From the NCBI GenBank assembly GCA_934615145.1, contig CAKTTM010000006.1, positions 1-18,215 on the forward strand: a stretch of DNA of 18,215 nt, read 5' to 3'. The notes below the pieces were generated by a model that saw nothing but the letters and a program-made list of their open reading frames with translations, ran no database searches and was not told where the DNA came from. Both the position numbers and the translations under genes were made by a program. Source of the DNA: an uncultured Clostridia bacterium. GTDB taxonomy: Bacteria; Bacillota; Clostridia; Christensenellales; Aristaeellaceae. Shown here piece after piece: positions 8,923 through 16,663 of the stretch (position 1 is its first letter; the number at the start of each line of letters is the position of its first letter).

Positions 8923-10190
8923 GCTTGCCTCCTGTTCAGCGCGCGCCTGCCAATGTCCGGGCGCGCATAAGCCCCCTGAAAGCTGATCTTGCCCGCTTCC
9001 AGATAGGCGGTATCAATGGCCTGTGCCAGTGTGGTGCCGGTGGCGGTCAGGCTCAGCACCCGGCCGCCGGCGGTGACCAGGCCCTGCTCCCCCTGCCTGA
9101 CCCCGGCATAATCGACCCGGGTCCTGACCTCCCCCACACTGATGGGAAAGCCCGTGGGGAAGCTGCCCGGATAGCCGCCGCTTGCCATCACCAGGCAGCA
9201 GGCGCTGTCATCGGTGAAATGCAGATCATCAGGCGCAAGGCGCCCCTCGCGCGCGCGGATGAGGGCCGGCAGCAATTCGCCCTTGAGCAGGCTCAGCACC
9301 GCCTGCGTCTCCGGATCGCCAAAGCGGGCATTGTACTCCAGCACCTTGGGCCCCTGCGGCGTCAGCATCAGGCCAAAGAACAGGCAGCCCTTGAAGGGGC
9401 GGCCCTCGGCCCGCATGGCCCGCAGGGTGGGCAGGTAAATCTCCTTCATGCAGCGGGCTGCCATGGCCTCCGTGTACCAGGGGTTGGGCGCGATGGCGCC
9501 CATGCCGCCCGTGTTGGGGCCCTGATCGTCGGCCAGCGCCCGCTTATGATCCATGGCAGAGGGCAGGGCGATCAGCTGGTCGCCGTCGCAGAGCGTCAGC
9601 ACCGATACCTCAGGGCCTGTCAGGAACTCTTCAATGACCACCTGATCGCCGCTGGCGCCAAAGATATGGTCTGAGAAGATATCGCGCAGCGCCTGCTGTG
9701 CCTGGGCGATATCCTCCACGATCAGCACGCCCTTGCCCTTGGCCAGGCCATCGGCCTTGATGACCAGCGGGTAGCGCTGCCGCGCGACATAGGCGCTGGC
9801 CGCCTCCAGCTGGTCAAAGACCTCATAGCGGGCGGTCGGTATGCCGTACTTGCGCATCAGCTCCTTGGCAAAGACCTTGCTGGCCTCTATCTGCGCCGCC
9901 GCTTTGTCGGGGCCAAAGCAGGCGATGCCCGCCATTTCCAGCGCGTCCACCAGGCCATTGGCCAAGGGATCGTCCGGGGTGACAATGCAAAAGTCGATGC
10001 TCTGCTCAGTGGCGATACGGACCACTGCAACATTATCCATCGGGTCGCCGGGCAGGCAGATGGCCTGACGCATGCCGGCGTTGCCGGGCAGGGCGTAGAC
10101 CTGGCTGACGCCCTGCTCGCCCGCCAGCTGCTGCACCAGGGCATGTTCCCGTCCGCCGGAGCCAATGACCAGCACGCGCAGGCCGGCCAT
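8919..10190 (-). CDS. purD: Phosphoribosylamine-glycine ligase (GAR synthetase)
   Basis: It joins phosphoribosylamine and glycine using ATP, the second step of purine synthesis. The 423 residues match the usual family length. Visible motifs are GSGGREHAL (10-18), the ATP-grasp loop VIKADGLAKGKGV (143-155), DQGPNTGGMGA (222-232) and LEYNARFGDPETQ (284-296). The start ATG at 10190 overlaps the stop of the upstream formyltransferase gene as TGATG. The 20 nt before it hold no Shine-Dalgarno-like sequence, so translation probably depends on ribosomes finishing the previous gene. The 3' end overlaps purL by 4 nt. Confidence 0.97.
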   Translation of the reverse strand: MAGLRVLVIGSGGREHALVQQLAGEQGVSQVYALPGNAGMRQAICLPGDPMDNVAVVRIATEQSIDFCIVTPDDPLANGLVDALEMAGIACFGPDKAAAQIEASKVFAKELMRKYGIPTARYEVFDQLEAASAYVARQRYPLVIKADGLAKGKGVLIVEDIAQAQQALRDIFSDHIFGASGDQVVIEEFLTGPEVSVLTLCDGDQLIALPSAMDHKRALADDQGPNTGGMGAIAPNPWYTEAMAARCMKEIYLPTLRAMRAEGRPFKGCLFFGLMLTPQGPKVLEYNARFGDPETQAVLSLLKGELLPALIRAREGRLAPDDLHFTDDSACCLVMASGGYPGSFPTGFPISVGEVRTRVDYAGVRQGEQGLVTAGGRVLSLTATGTTLAQAIDTAYLEAGKISFQGAYARPDIGRRALNRRQA

Positions 10191-11374
10191 CAGTGGTGAA
10201 AGAGGCGAAGGCCGGTCATGGCCATCACCATGTCAAAGCGGTCACAGGCCTCGATGACCTCCTGATCGCGCAGGGAGCCGCCGGGCTGTGCCACGAAGCT
10301 AACGCCAGAGTCCCGGGCGCGCAGGATGCTGTCGTCAAAGGGGAAGAAGGCGTCTGAGCCCAGCGACACGCCCCGCAGGCTGCGCAGGTAGCTTTGCTGC
10401 TCCGCCCTGCCAAAGTCCGCAGGGCGCGTGGCAAACAGTGTCTGCCAGCCCTTATCTTGGAGGGCGCTTTCCGCGCGATCGGACAGATAAAGATCCACCG
10501 CGTTGTCGCGCTGGGCGCGGCCCAGGCTGGGCAAAAAGTCCAGCGCCAGGGCCTTCTCGTGCTGGCGTAAGTGCCACAGGTCGGCCTTGCCGGCCCCCAG
10601 GCGGGTGCAGTGCACACGGCTCTGCTGCCCCGCGCCCACGCCGATGGCCTGGCCGTCTTTGGCAAAGCAGACGGAGTTAGACTGCGTGTATTTGAGCGTG
10701 ATCAGCGCAACTTTTAGGTCGCGCCGGGCTGCCTCGCTCAGGGTCTTGTTGCGGGTGACGATGCGATGGAGCAGGCTGTCATCGATGACCGCGTCGTTGT
10801 AGCGCTGGCTCAGCGTGATGCCAAAGACCTGGCGCGTTTCAAGCTCATCTGGCGTATAATCCGCGTCCATCTGCAGGATGGTGTAGCCGCCCTTGCGCTT
10901 GGTTTTCAGCAGCGCCAGCGCTTCCGGGCTGTAGCCGGGCGCTATCACGCCGTCTGAGACCTCGCGGGCGATGATTTGCGCTGTCGTCAAGTCGCAGATG
11001 TCGCTGAGCGCTATCCAGTCGCCAAAGGAGCAGAGCCTGTCGGCACCCCTGGCCCTGGCATAGGCGCAGGCCAGCGGCGAATCATTGAGGCCCTGGATGT
11101 CATCGACAAAACAGGCCTTTTGGAGCCCTGCATCCAGCGGGATGCCCACCGCCGCGCCCGCCGGGCTGACATGCTTGAAGGAGGCGGCCGCGGGCAGGTC
11201 GGTGGCCTGATTTAACTGCCGCACCAGCTGCCAGCCGTTGAGGGCGTCCAGCAGATTAATGTAGCCCGGCGCGCCATTCAATATCGAAAAGGGCAGCGTC
11301 CCGCCGCCTGCCATGCTGACCTCAGCCGCTGTCTGATGCGGGTTGCTGCCGTACTTGAGCTTCAGTTGCTTCAT
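10190..11374 (-). CDS. purH: AICAR formyltransferase, stand-alone (PurH without cyclohydrolase domain)
   Basis: It transfers a formyl group from 10-formyl-tetrahydrofolate to AICAR, giving FAICAR. At 394 residues the protein is much shorter than bifunctional PurH (about 510-530). It begins directly at LKYGSNPHQ, the start of the formyltransferase domain, and lacks the N-terminal MGS-like IMP cyclohydrolase domain. Key motifs are FKHVSPAG (66-73, with the K67-H68 pair), YTQSNSVCFA (229-238), GVGAGQQSRV (245-254), SDAFFPFDDSI (340-350) and QPGGSLRDQEVI (363-374). It is a complete domain, not a truncated gene: the start has AGGAGG 5 nt upstream. It overlaps the cyclohydrolase gene before it by 4 nt and purD after it by 1 nt. 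The missing activity is supplied by the upstream neighbour. Confidence 0.93.
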   Translation of the reverse strand: MKQLKLKYGSNPHQTAAEVSMAGGGTLPFSILNGAPGYINLLDALNGWQLVRQLNQATDLPAAASFKHVSPAGAAVGIPLDAGLQKACFVDDIQGLNDSPLACAYARARGADRLCSFGDWIALSDICDLTTAQIIAREVSDGVIAPGYSPEALALLKTKRKGGYTILQMDADYTPDELETRQVFGITLSQRYNDAVIDDSLLHRIVTRNKTLSEAARRDLKVALITLKYTQSNSVCFAKDGQAIGVGAGQQSRVHCTRLGAGKADLWHLRQHEKALALDFLPSLGRAQRDNAVDLYLSDRAESALQDKGWQTLFATRPADFGRAEQQSYLRSLRGVSLGSDAFFPFDDSILRARDSGVSFVAQPGGSLRDQEVIEACDRFDMVMAMTGLRLFHH

Positions 11375-12075
11375 GCGTCCCTCCTGATCTGGCGGTTGTG
11401 GACACGCAGCTGCCCGGCGCTGCGCGCCAGCAGGGCCACGCGGTTGTCGTGGTTGAGCGCCTGCCAGAGCGCCGCGGCAAAGCCTGCCATGTCCTGCGGG
11501 ATGCTGACCTTCAGCGGCTCGCCCTTAAAGCTGGGCAGCGGATTGCCGTCCTGCGCGTAAGTATGGATGAAGTGGCCAATGCCGGGCGCCGCCTCATACT
11601 CAAAGAACTGCCTATCACAGCGCTGGCCCTGCGCGTCGGCGGCCTTGAGGATAGACAGGCGGTAGTGGCCCGTCCTTTCATCCAGCAGGCCGCTGATGCG
11701 GGGGGTAAAGTTGGGGGCGTCGGGCTCAAAGCGGCGGCTGCGCAGCGCGCTGTCAAAGCTGCCGCCCGTGAGCAGTGCCTGATAGATGGTGTCGGTCTGA
11801 TCGCCGTTTGAGATGATGAGCTGCTGGTCGAGTTGTTTCAGCGGCCTGTAGATGATCAGGCTGGGGTCTTCCACCTTGGCCAGGTCAAAGGGCTCGATGA
11901 TGACCTCCAAGGCGTCTGGCACAAAGACGCGGTTGCGCGAGTTATCGCTGCGGCCCATGATGAAGTAAACGATCAGGGGCTCGCCGCCGGGCCGGGTGCC
12001 GATCAGTATGCCGCGGCCGGGATAGGCATTGGCCGAGAGCTCTTGGGTCAGATCATGCAGCTGATGCTCACTCAT
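11371..12075 (-). CDS. PurO-like IMP cyclohydrolase
   Basis: It is predicted to close the ring of FAICAR to form IMP, the last step of the pathway. The 234 residues do not resemble the PurH cyclohydrolase domain. They fit the PurO-type IMP cyclohydrolase family (an Ntn-hydrolase-like fold first known from archaea). Features I recognise from bacterial members are YPGRGILIG (18-26), YFIMGRSDNSRNRVF (37-51), SNGDQTDTIY (89-98), FEPDAPNFTPRISGL (116-130) and GHFIHTYAQDGNPLPSF (167-183). The start has AAGGAG 7 nt upstream and overlaps purN by 8 nt; the stop overlaps the formyltransferase start as ATGA. Its place directly before a PurH that lacks this activity strongly supports the call. The family assignment is from memory of the motifs. 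Confidence 0.88.
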   Translation of the reverse strand: MSEHQLHDLTQELSANAYPGRGILIGTRPGGEPLIVYFIMGRSDNSRNRVFVPDALEVIIEPFDLAKVEDPSLIIYRPLKQLDQQLIISNGDQTDTIYQALLTGGSFDSALRSRRFEPDAPNFTPRISGLLDERTGHYRLSILKAADAQGQRCDRQFFEYEAAPGIGHFIHTYAQDGNPLPSFKGEPLKVSIPQDMAGFAAALWQALNHDNRVALLARSAGQLRVHNRQIRRDA

Positions 12076-12667
12076 GCGTTTTCTCCTTTTGAAGCCTTTT
12101 GCACATCATATGGACCGCGCGGGGCAGCAGCTGCCACTCAGCCTGCGCCATCACGCGCTGCTGCAGGCTCTGGGGGGTGTCGGTCTTGAGCACCCGCACC
12201 GCCTTTTGCAGCAGTATCTCGCCGCCGTCGGGCACCTCATTGACGATGTGCACGGTGGCGCCGGTCAGCCTGACGCCTCTATCCAGCGCGGCCTGATGCA
12301 CCTTGAGCCCATAGTATCCCCTGCCGGAAAAGGCGGGGATCAGCGAGGGATGCACATTGATGATGCGGTGAGGGTAGGCCTTGATGAAGTCGGGGCCCAG
12401 GATGCTCAGAAAGCCTGCCAGCACGATCAGTTCGATGTCACGCGCCTGCAGGGCGCTGAGCATGCTGTGCTCCATGCCGGGCTGGCCTCTGTCGCAGCAG
12501 AGGGTTTCGATGCCCGCCTCTGCCGCGCGCGTCAACGCGTAGGCGCCGGCGCGATCGCTGATGACCAGCTTTAGCCGCCCCTGGGGGAAGGCCCCCGCCC
12601 GCTGCGCCTCAATCAGCGCCTGCAGGTTGGTACCTCCGCCGGACACCAGCACCGCGATATTCAGCAT
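12068..12667 (-). CDS. purN: Phosphoribosylglycinamide formyltransferase (GART)
   Basis: It formylates GAR with 10-formyl-tetrahydrofolate, the third step. The start is set at ATG 12667 (MLNIAVLVSGGGTN...), the canonical N-terminus, giving 199 residues, which is the usual size. The open frame runs 38 codons further upstream, but that stretch lies inside purM and is proline/arginine/glycine-rich low-quality sequence. Catalytic residues are N104 and H106 (INVHPSLIPAF) and D147 (EVPDGGEILLQ). The ATG overlaps the purM stop by 7 nt (ATGCTGA), and no Shine-Dalgarno sequence is visible before it, so coupled translation from purM is likely. Confidence 0.96.
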   Translation of the reverse strand: MLNIAVLVSGGGTNLQALIEAQRAGAFPQGRLKLVISDRAGAYALTRAAEAGIETLCCDRGQPGMEHSMLSALQARDIELIVLAGFLSILGPDFIKAYPHRIINVHPSLIPAFSGRGYYGLKVHQAALDRGVRLTGATVHIVNEVPDGGEILLQKAVRVLKTDTPQSLQQRVMAQAEWQLLPRAVHMMCKRLQKEKTHE

Positions 12668-13689
12668 AGCTGCAGCGGCTGATGGCTGGTAATCACCTCG
12701 CCCATCAGGTAGGGGGCCTCGCCCTGGGCCCTGAGCAGGGCCAGGGCCTGGTCGGCCTCTTCCTTGGCCACAGTGACGCACATGCCCACGCCCACGTTGA
12801 AGGTGTTAAACATCTCAAGCTCGGGGATATCCCCTTCGCGGGCCACCAGCTCAAAGATGGGCGGCACCTGCACGGCGCTGCGCGCTACCCTGGCGCCCAG
12901 GCCCTCGGGCAGGGCGCGCGGTATGTTTTCGTAAAAGCCGCCGCCGGTGATATGCGCCACACCCTTGACGGTGACCGCCTCAAAGAGCGCCAGCATGGAT
13001 TTGACATAGATGCGGGTGGGCGTCAGCAGCGCCTGGCCCAGCGTGCCGCCCTCAAAGGGCTGGTCGAGTTTTAAGCCCTTGCTGTCGATCACGCGGCGCA
13101 CCAGGGAGAAGCCATTGGAGTGCAGGCCGCTGGAGGGCAGGGCGATCAGCACATCGCCGGGCGTGACGCGCGCCTTGTCGATGATCTTGTCCTCATCCAC
13201 GATGCCCACACAGAAGCCGGCCAGGTCATACTCATCCTCCGGGTAGAAGCCGGGCATCTCCGCCGTCTCGCCGCCGATCAGGGCGCAGCCGGCCTGCACG
13301 CAGCCCTCGGCTACGCCAGAGACGATCTGGGCCACGCGCTCGGGCAGGTTCTTGCCCACCGCGATATAGTCCAGGAAGAAAAGCGGCTTGGCGCCAGAGC
13401 AGATGACATCGTTGACGCACATGGCCACGCAGTCGATGCCGATGCTGTCGTGCTTGTCCAATTGAAAGGCCAGCTTGAGCTTGGTGCCCACGCCGTCGGT
13501 GCCGGACACCAGCACCGGCCGCTTCATGCCGCTCAGATCGGGCATGAACAGCCCGCCAAAGCCGCCGATGCCCGAATACACGCCGGGCACCCTGGTGCGC
13601 TCGATGGAGGCCTTCATCAGCTCCACCGCGCGGTAGCCCGCGTTGATGTCTACGCCTGCCTGGCGGTAGTGTTCACTGCTTGACTTCAT
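12661..13689 (-). CDS. purM: Phosphoribosylformylglycinamidine cyclo-ligase (AIR synthetase)
   Basis: It closes the imidazole ring of FGAM using ATP to give AIR, the fifth step. The 342 residues match the family length. Motifs include SGTDGVGTKLKLA (62-74), the conserved GIDCVAMCVNDVICSGAKP segment (84-102), GGETAEMPGFY and the glycine-rich ITGGGFYENIPR. GAGGAGG lies about 7 nt before the start codon, which itself lies within the last codons of purF (17-nt overlap). The 3' end overlaps purN. Confidence 0.97.
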   Translation of the reverse strand: MKSSSEHYRQAGVDINAGYRAVELMKASIERTRVPGVYSGIGGFGGLFMPDLSGMKRPVLVSGTDGVGTKLKLAFQLDKHDSIGIDCVAMCVNDVICSGAKPLFFLDYIAVGKNLPERVAQIVSGVAEGCVQAGCALIGGETAEMPGFYPEDEYDLAGFCVGIVDEDKIIDKARVTPGDVLIALPSSGLHSNGFSLVRRVIDSKGLKLDQPFEGGTLGQALLTPTRIYVKSMLALFEAVTVKGVAHITGGGFYENIPRALPEGLGARVARSAVQVPPIFELVAREGDIPELEMFNTFNVGVGMCVTVAKEEADQALALLRAQGEAPYLMGEVITSHQPLQLC

Positions 13690-15136
13690 TGGCGGCCTCC
13701 TCTTGGCTGGTCAATGGCTGCTCAAAGCGCAGCTTGCGCCCTTCGCTTGGGATGGGCGCTGGGTAGTTGTTGGTAAAGCAGCCCTTGCAAAAGCCTATCC
13801 GTGCGCCGGCGGCGATCTTGTCGCAGGCATCCACCGACAGGAAGCCCAGGCTGTCCACGCCGATGATCTGGCGCATCTCCTCCAGGCTGTGGTTGTAGGC
13901 CATCAGGTTTTTGCGGTCGTCGATGTCGGTGCCAAAGTAGCAGGGCGCGATGAAGGGCGGCGAGCTCAGCCGCATGTGGATCTCAGTGGCCCCAGCCTCG
14001 CGCAGCAGGCCGGCGATGCGCCGGGCGGTGGTGCCCCGCACGATGCTGTCGTCCACCAGCACCACGCGCTTGCCCTTGACATTGATTTTCAATACATTGA
14101 GCTTGATGCGCACGGCGCTGGCGCGCTCGCGCTGGGTGGGGGCGATGAAGGTGCGGCCAATATAGCGGTTCTTGATGAAGCCCACGCCGTAGGGGATGCC
14201 CGACTGGCGGGAAAAGCCCATGGCGGCGTCCAGCCCCGAATCCGGCACGCCGATGACGATATCGGCCGCCACCGGATGCTCCAGCGCCAGGTAGCTGCCC
14301 GCGCGCAGGCGGGTCTCATGCACGGAGACGCCCTCCATGACGGAGTCGGGCCGGGCAAAGTAGATGTACTCAAAGATGCACATGGCGGTGCGCGTCTGAT
14401 CGCTGGTCTGGTAGCTCTGAACGCCCTCTGCCGACACGCGGATGACCTCACCCGGCGCCACATCGCGCATCAGCTGCGCGCCGATGGCGTCCAACGCGCA
14501 GGACTCGCTGGCAAAGACGATGTCACCGTTTAGGTTGCCCATGCACAGCGGGCGAAAGCCATGCGGGTCACGGGCGGCCAGCAGCTTGCTGGGGCTCATC
14601 ACCACGATGGAAAAGGCGCCCTGCAGGTGCTGCATGGCGCTTTGCAGCGCGCTCTCGATAGAGGGGGCGCGCAGGCGCTCGCGGGTGATCATGTAGGCTA
14701 TCACCTCGGCGTCCGATGTCGTATGGAAGATGGCGCCGGTCAGCTCCAGCTGCTCGCGCAGCTCGACAGCATTGGTCAGGTTGCCATTGAAGGCCAGGGC
14801 GATCTGCCCCTTTAAGTGATTGACCAGCAGCGGCTGCGCGTTGCTGCGGCTCTGCGAGCCGGTGGTGGCATAGCGGCAGTGGGCCACCGCGATGCTGCCC
14901 TCCTGTATCTTCTCCAGCGCCTGGCGTGTGAACACCTCGCTGACCAGGCCCACATCCTTGTGGCTGCTGATCACGCCCTGGTGGTTGACAGCGATGCCGC
15001 AGCTCTCCTGCCCGCGGTGCTGCAGCGCGTAGAGCGCGTGATAGCACTCTGGCACCACGGAGTCGCCATTGTGGCGGAAGATGCCAAAGACACCGCACTC
15101 CTCGTGCAGCTTGCCCTCCAGCAGATGCTCAGCCAT
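13673..15136 (-). CDS. purF: Amidophosphoribosyltransferase, Fe-S and propeptide type
   Basis: This is the committed first step: PRPP and glutamine give phosphoribosylamine. The 487 residues start with a 13-residue propeptide before C14 (EECGVFG), which is expected to be removed so that the cysteine becomes the N-terminal nucleophile. Four cysteines match the 4Fe-4S ligands of the Bacillus enzyme: C253, C399, C450 and C453 (CKGC). The PRPP loop is VVLVDDSIVRGTT (358-370). The Fe-S cluster makes the known Bacillus relative oxygen-labile; that is family knowledge, not tested here. The start ATG directly abuts the purC stop (TGAATG), with GGGGGA 3 to 8 nt upstream. Confidence 0.97.
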   Translation of the reverse strand: MAEHLLEGKLHEECGVFGIFRHNGDSVVPECYHALYALQHRGQESCGIAVNHQGVISSHKDVGLVSEVFTRQALEKIQEGSIAVAHCRYATTGSQSRSNAQPLLVNHLKGQIALAFNGNLTNAVELREQLELTGAIFHTTSDAEVIAYMITRERLRAPSIESALQSAMQHLQGAFSIVVMSPSKLLAARDPHGFRPLCMGNLNGDIVFASESCALDAIGAQLMRDVAPGEVIRVSAEGVQSYQTSDQTRTAMCIFEYIYFARPDSVMEGVSVHETRLRAGSYLALEHPVAADIVIGVPDSGLDAAMGFSRQSGIPYGVGFIKNRYIGRTFIAPTQRERASAVRIKLNVLKINVKGKRVVLVDDSIVRGTTARRIAGLLREAGATEIHMRLSSPPFIAPCYFGTDIDDRKNLMAYNHSLEEMRQIIGVDSLGFLSVDACDKIAAGARIGFCKGCFTNNYPAPIPSEGRKLRFEQPLTSQEEAANEVKQ

Positions 15137-15847
15137 TCAGTCCCCCAGAAGGCGCCGCATCATCTCCTGATAGGCGTCTTCCACACCGCCCATGTCGCGG
15201 CGGAAACGGTCCTTGTCCAGCTTTTCATGCGTCTTGCTGTCCCAGAAGCGGCAGGTGTCGGGCGATATCTCGTCGGCCAGCACGATGCTGCCGTCACCCA
15301 GGCGGCCAAACTCCAGCTTGAAGTCCACCAGGTCCACGCCCACGCCCTTTAAGTGACCCAGCAGCAGCTCATTGATCTTCAGCGACAGGGAGGCGATCAG
15401 CGCCATCTCTTCCTGTGTGGCCCAGCCCATGGCGGCGATGTGATAGTCATTGACCATGGGATCGCCCAGCGCGTCATCTTTGTAGCAGTACTCCAGCACC
15501 GTGCGCTTGAGCTTGACGCCCTCCTCCAGCCCCAGGCGCTTGCTCAAAGAGCCGGCGGCGATGTTGCGCACGATGACTTCCAAGGGCACAATGCTCACCC
15601 GCTTGACAAGCGTCTCGCGCTCATTTAGTTCCCGGATCAGGTGGGTGGGCACGCCGTGGCCGGCCAGCATGCTCATCAAAAAGTTGCTCATGCGGTTGTT
15701 GACCGCGCCCTTGCCCAATATCTGGCCCTTTTTGAGGCCATTGAATGCCGTCGCGTCATCTTTGTAGGACACGATCAGCTCGTCAACTTTGTCGGTCAAA
15801 TAGACTTTCTTCGCCTTGCCCTCATAGAGCAGTTCCCGCTTGGTCAT
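15137..15847 (-). CDS. purC: SAICAR synthetase
   Basis: It joins CAIR and aspartate using ATP to make SAICAR. The start at ATG 15847 ([16 protein letters not shown]) gives 236 residues, the standard bacterial length, and GGAGGAAGG sits just upstream. A longer open frame reaches 16003, but the added 52 residues lie inside purE in another frame and look random. Signature segments are [10 protein letters not shown] (7-16), [15 protein letters not shown] (87-101), [11 protein letters not shown] (171-181) and [14 protein letters not shown] (190-203). It is separated from purE by 31 nt, the widest gap between pur genes here. Confidence 0.97.
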   Translation of the reverse strand: MTKRELLYEGKAKKVYLTDKVDELIVSYKDDATAFNGLKKGQILGKGAVNNRMSNFLMSMLAGHGVPTHLIRELNERETLVKRVSIVPLEVIVRNIAAGSLSKRLGLEEGVKLKRTVLEYCYKDDALGDPMVNDYHIAAMGWATQEEMALIASLSLKINELLLGHLKGVGVDLVDFKLEFGRLGDGSIVLADEISPDTCRFWDSKTHEKLDKDRFRRDMGGVEDAYQEMMRRLLGD

Positions 15848-15878
15848 GGCGCCTTCCTCCTGACTGATGATCCGAAAA

Positions 15879-16358
15879 TCAAATAGATAGTTCGCTGTCT
15901 GCCTTGAGCACATCCTGACGCATGTTTTCACGCGCCTGCTGCAGCCGGTCTTTGAGCTGCGGGTCTTGCAGCGCCAGTATCTGGATGGCCAGCAGCGCCG
16001 CATTGCGCCCGCCGTTCACCGCCACCGTGGCCACCGGGATACCGCCTGGCATCTGCACGGTGGACAGCAGCGCGTCCATGCCGCCCAGGCCGCCGCTGGT
16101 CAGCGGCACGCCGATGACAGGCAGCACTGTCTGCGCCGCCACAGCGCCCGCCAGATGCGCCGCCATGCCGGCCATGGCGATGATGACGCCCACGCCGCCC
16201 TGTTCGTACTCGCGCACCGCGGCGCGGGTCTCCTCCGGCGTGCGGTGGGCGGACAGCACCCTGGCAACAAAGGGCACCTGATATTCCCGCAGCGTCTGCG
16301 CGGCCTTGCGAGCGATCTCTTTGTCGCTGGCGCTGCCCATGATGATGGCCACCTGCAT
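15879..16358 (-). CDS. purE: AIR carboxylase / N5-CAIR mutase, first gene of the pur operon
   Basis: It places the carboxyl group on AIR (directly or via N5-CAIR) to make CAIR. The start at ATG 16358 ([12 protein letters not shown]) gives 159 residues; the open frame extends to 16472, but the extra N-terminus has no family match and would run over the promoter. Motifs are MGSASD (7-12), SAHRTPE with H38 (36-42), GMAAHLAG with H68 (64-71) and [20 protein letters not shown] (93-112). This resembles class I PurE, which usually works with PurK; no purK is in the window. The Shine-Dalgarno AAGGGGGT is about 10 nt from the ATG, longer than elsewhere in this operon. A TTG directly before the ATG is a less likely start. 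Confidence 0.95.
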   Translation of the reverse strand: MQVAIIMGSASDKEIARKAAQTLREYQVPFVARVLSAHRTPEETRAAVREYEQGGVGVIIAMAGMAAHLAGAVAAQTVLPVIGVPLTSGGLGGMDALLSTVQMPGGIPVATVAVNGGRNAALLAIQILALQDPQLKDRLQQARENMRQDVLKADSELSI

Positions 16359-16380
16359 CAACTCTTGACCCCCTTGAATG

Positions 16381-16414
16381 AAAAAGGGACAGCCCTGAAA
16401 ATCCATCACTGTCC
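16381..16414 (-). terminator. Attenuator-like hairpin in the pur leader
   Basis: On the minus strand a stem GGACAG (16414-16409) pairs with CTGTCC (16392-16387) across a 16-nt loop, followed by one C and five T (16385-16381). This has the shape of a weak intrinsic terminator placed between the pur promoter and purE. A second small hairpin, GCCGGG/CCCGGC, lies just upstream (16437-16421). The stem is only 6 bp with a large loop, so efficiency is doubtful. It could be an attenuator or chance. Confidence 0.3.
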
Positions 16415-16443
16415 TGCCTCGCCGGGCATGCCCCGGCAAAGCC

Positions 16444-16472
16444 ATCATAGTGCAAAGCCGCTGCCCTGTCAA
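16444..16472 (-). promoter_or_regulatory. Sigma-70/SigA type promoter of the pur operon
   Basis: On the minus strand TTGACA (16472-16467) is followed by a 17-nt spacer and TATGAT (16449-16444). The -35 is perfect, the -10 has one mismatch and the spacing is optimal. Transcription should begin near 16437, giving a leader of about 80 nt before purE. It is the only strong promoter I can see for the genes from purE to purL. Confidence 0.85.
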
Positions 16473-16476
16473 TACG

Positions 16477-16520
16477 ATTTCCGTACATTATTGTCGATGG
16501 CTAAATTATTGTTCGTGTTT
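16477..16520 (-). promoter_or_regulatory. Paired PurR-box-like operator of Bacillus type
   Basis: On the minus strand AAACACGAACAAT (16520-16508) matches the Bacillus PurBox consensus AWWWCCGAACWWT at 11 of 13 positions. AATGTACGGAAAT (16489-16477) matches the inverted consensus at 12 of 13. The two are in opposite orientation, 18 nt apart, and end 4 nt upstream of the -35 box. In Bacillus subtilis such pairs bind PurR, a repressor released by PRPP. The consensus is recalled, and no purR gene is in the window, so the regulator itself is inferred. Confidence 0.65.
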
Positions 16521-16575
16521 TTCGCCACCACAGGCGTTTTTGATAGTTTTGGATAAGATGTCGATAGTGAGTGTA

Positions 16576-16605
16576 TTGACGCCAGTTCTTCCATTGTACT
16601 ACAAT
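16576..16605 (+). promoter_or_regulatory. Promoter of the solute-binding protein gene
   Basis: TTGACG (16576-16581) and TACAAT (16600-16605) are separated by 18 nt, about 59 nt before the ATG at 16664. A strong ribosome binding site AAGGAGG (16646-16652) follows, 11 nt from the start codon. Both signals are intact although the gene behind them is broken. Confidence 0.65.
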
Positions 16606-16663
16606 TGCCTCTAGAGCCGGAGGACTCGTCCCAGCAGAATCACACAAGGAGGAACCTGATATC

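Larger units (their letters stand above)
16359..16663. other. Divergent control region between the pur operon and the solute-binding gene
   Basis: This 305-nt region holds no protein gene. Reading leftwards from the right-hand gene it contains the rightward promoter (16576-16605), two PurR-box-like sites (16508-16520 and 16477-16489), the pur promoter (16444-16472) and a roughly 80-nt pur leader with two hairpins. It is AT-richer than the flanking genes. I looked for the conserved core of purine (guanine/adenine) riboswitches in the leader and did not find it. Confidence 0.8.

Noticed and set aside
12668..12781. N-terminal extension of purN
   Set aside because: The 38 extra residues lie within purM, are low-complexity, and precede the canonical PurN start MLNIAVLVSGGG.
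15848..16003. N-terminal extension of purC
   Set aside because: It overlaps purE in another frame; the standard start at 15847 has an excellent ribosome binding site.
16359..16440. Purine riboswitch in the pur leader
   Set aside because: The conserved core sequences and three-way junction of the guanine/adenine class are not visible in the roughly 80-nt leader.
16359..16472. N-terminal extension of purE
   Set aside because: It would cover the leader and promoter and adds residues with no family similarity.
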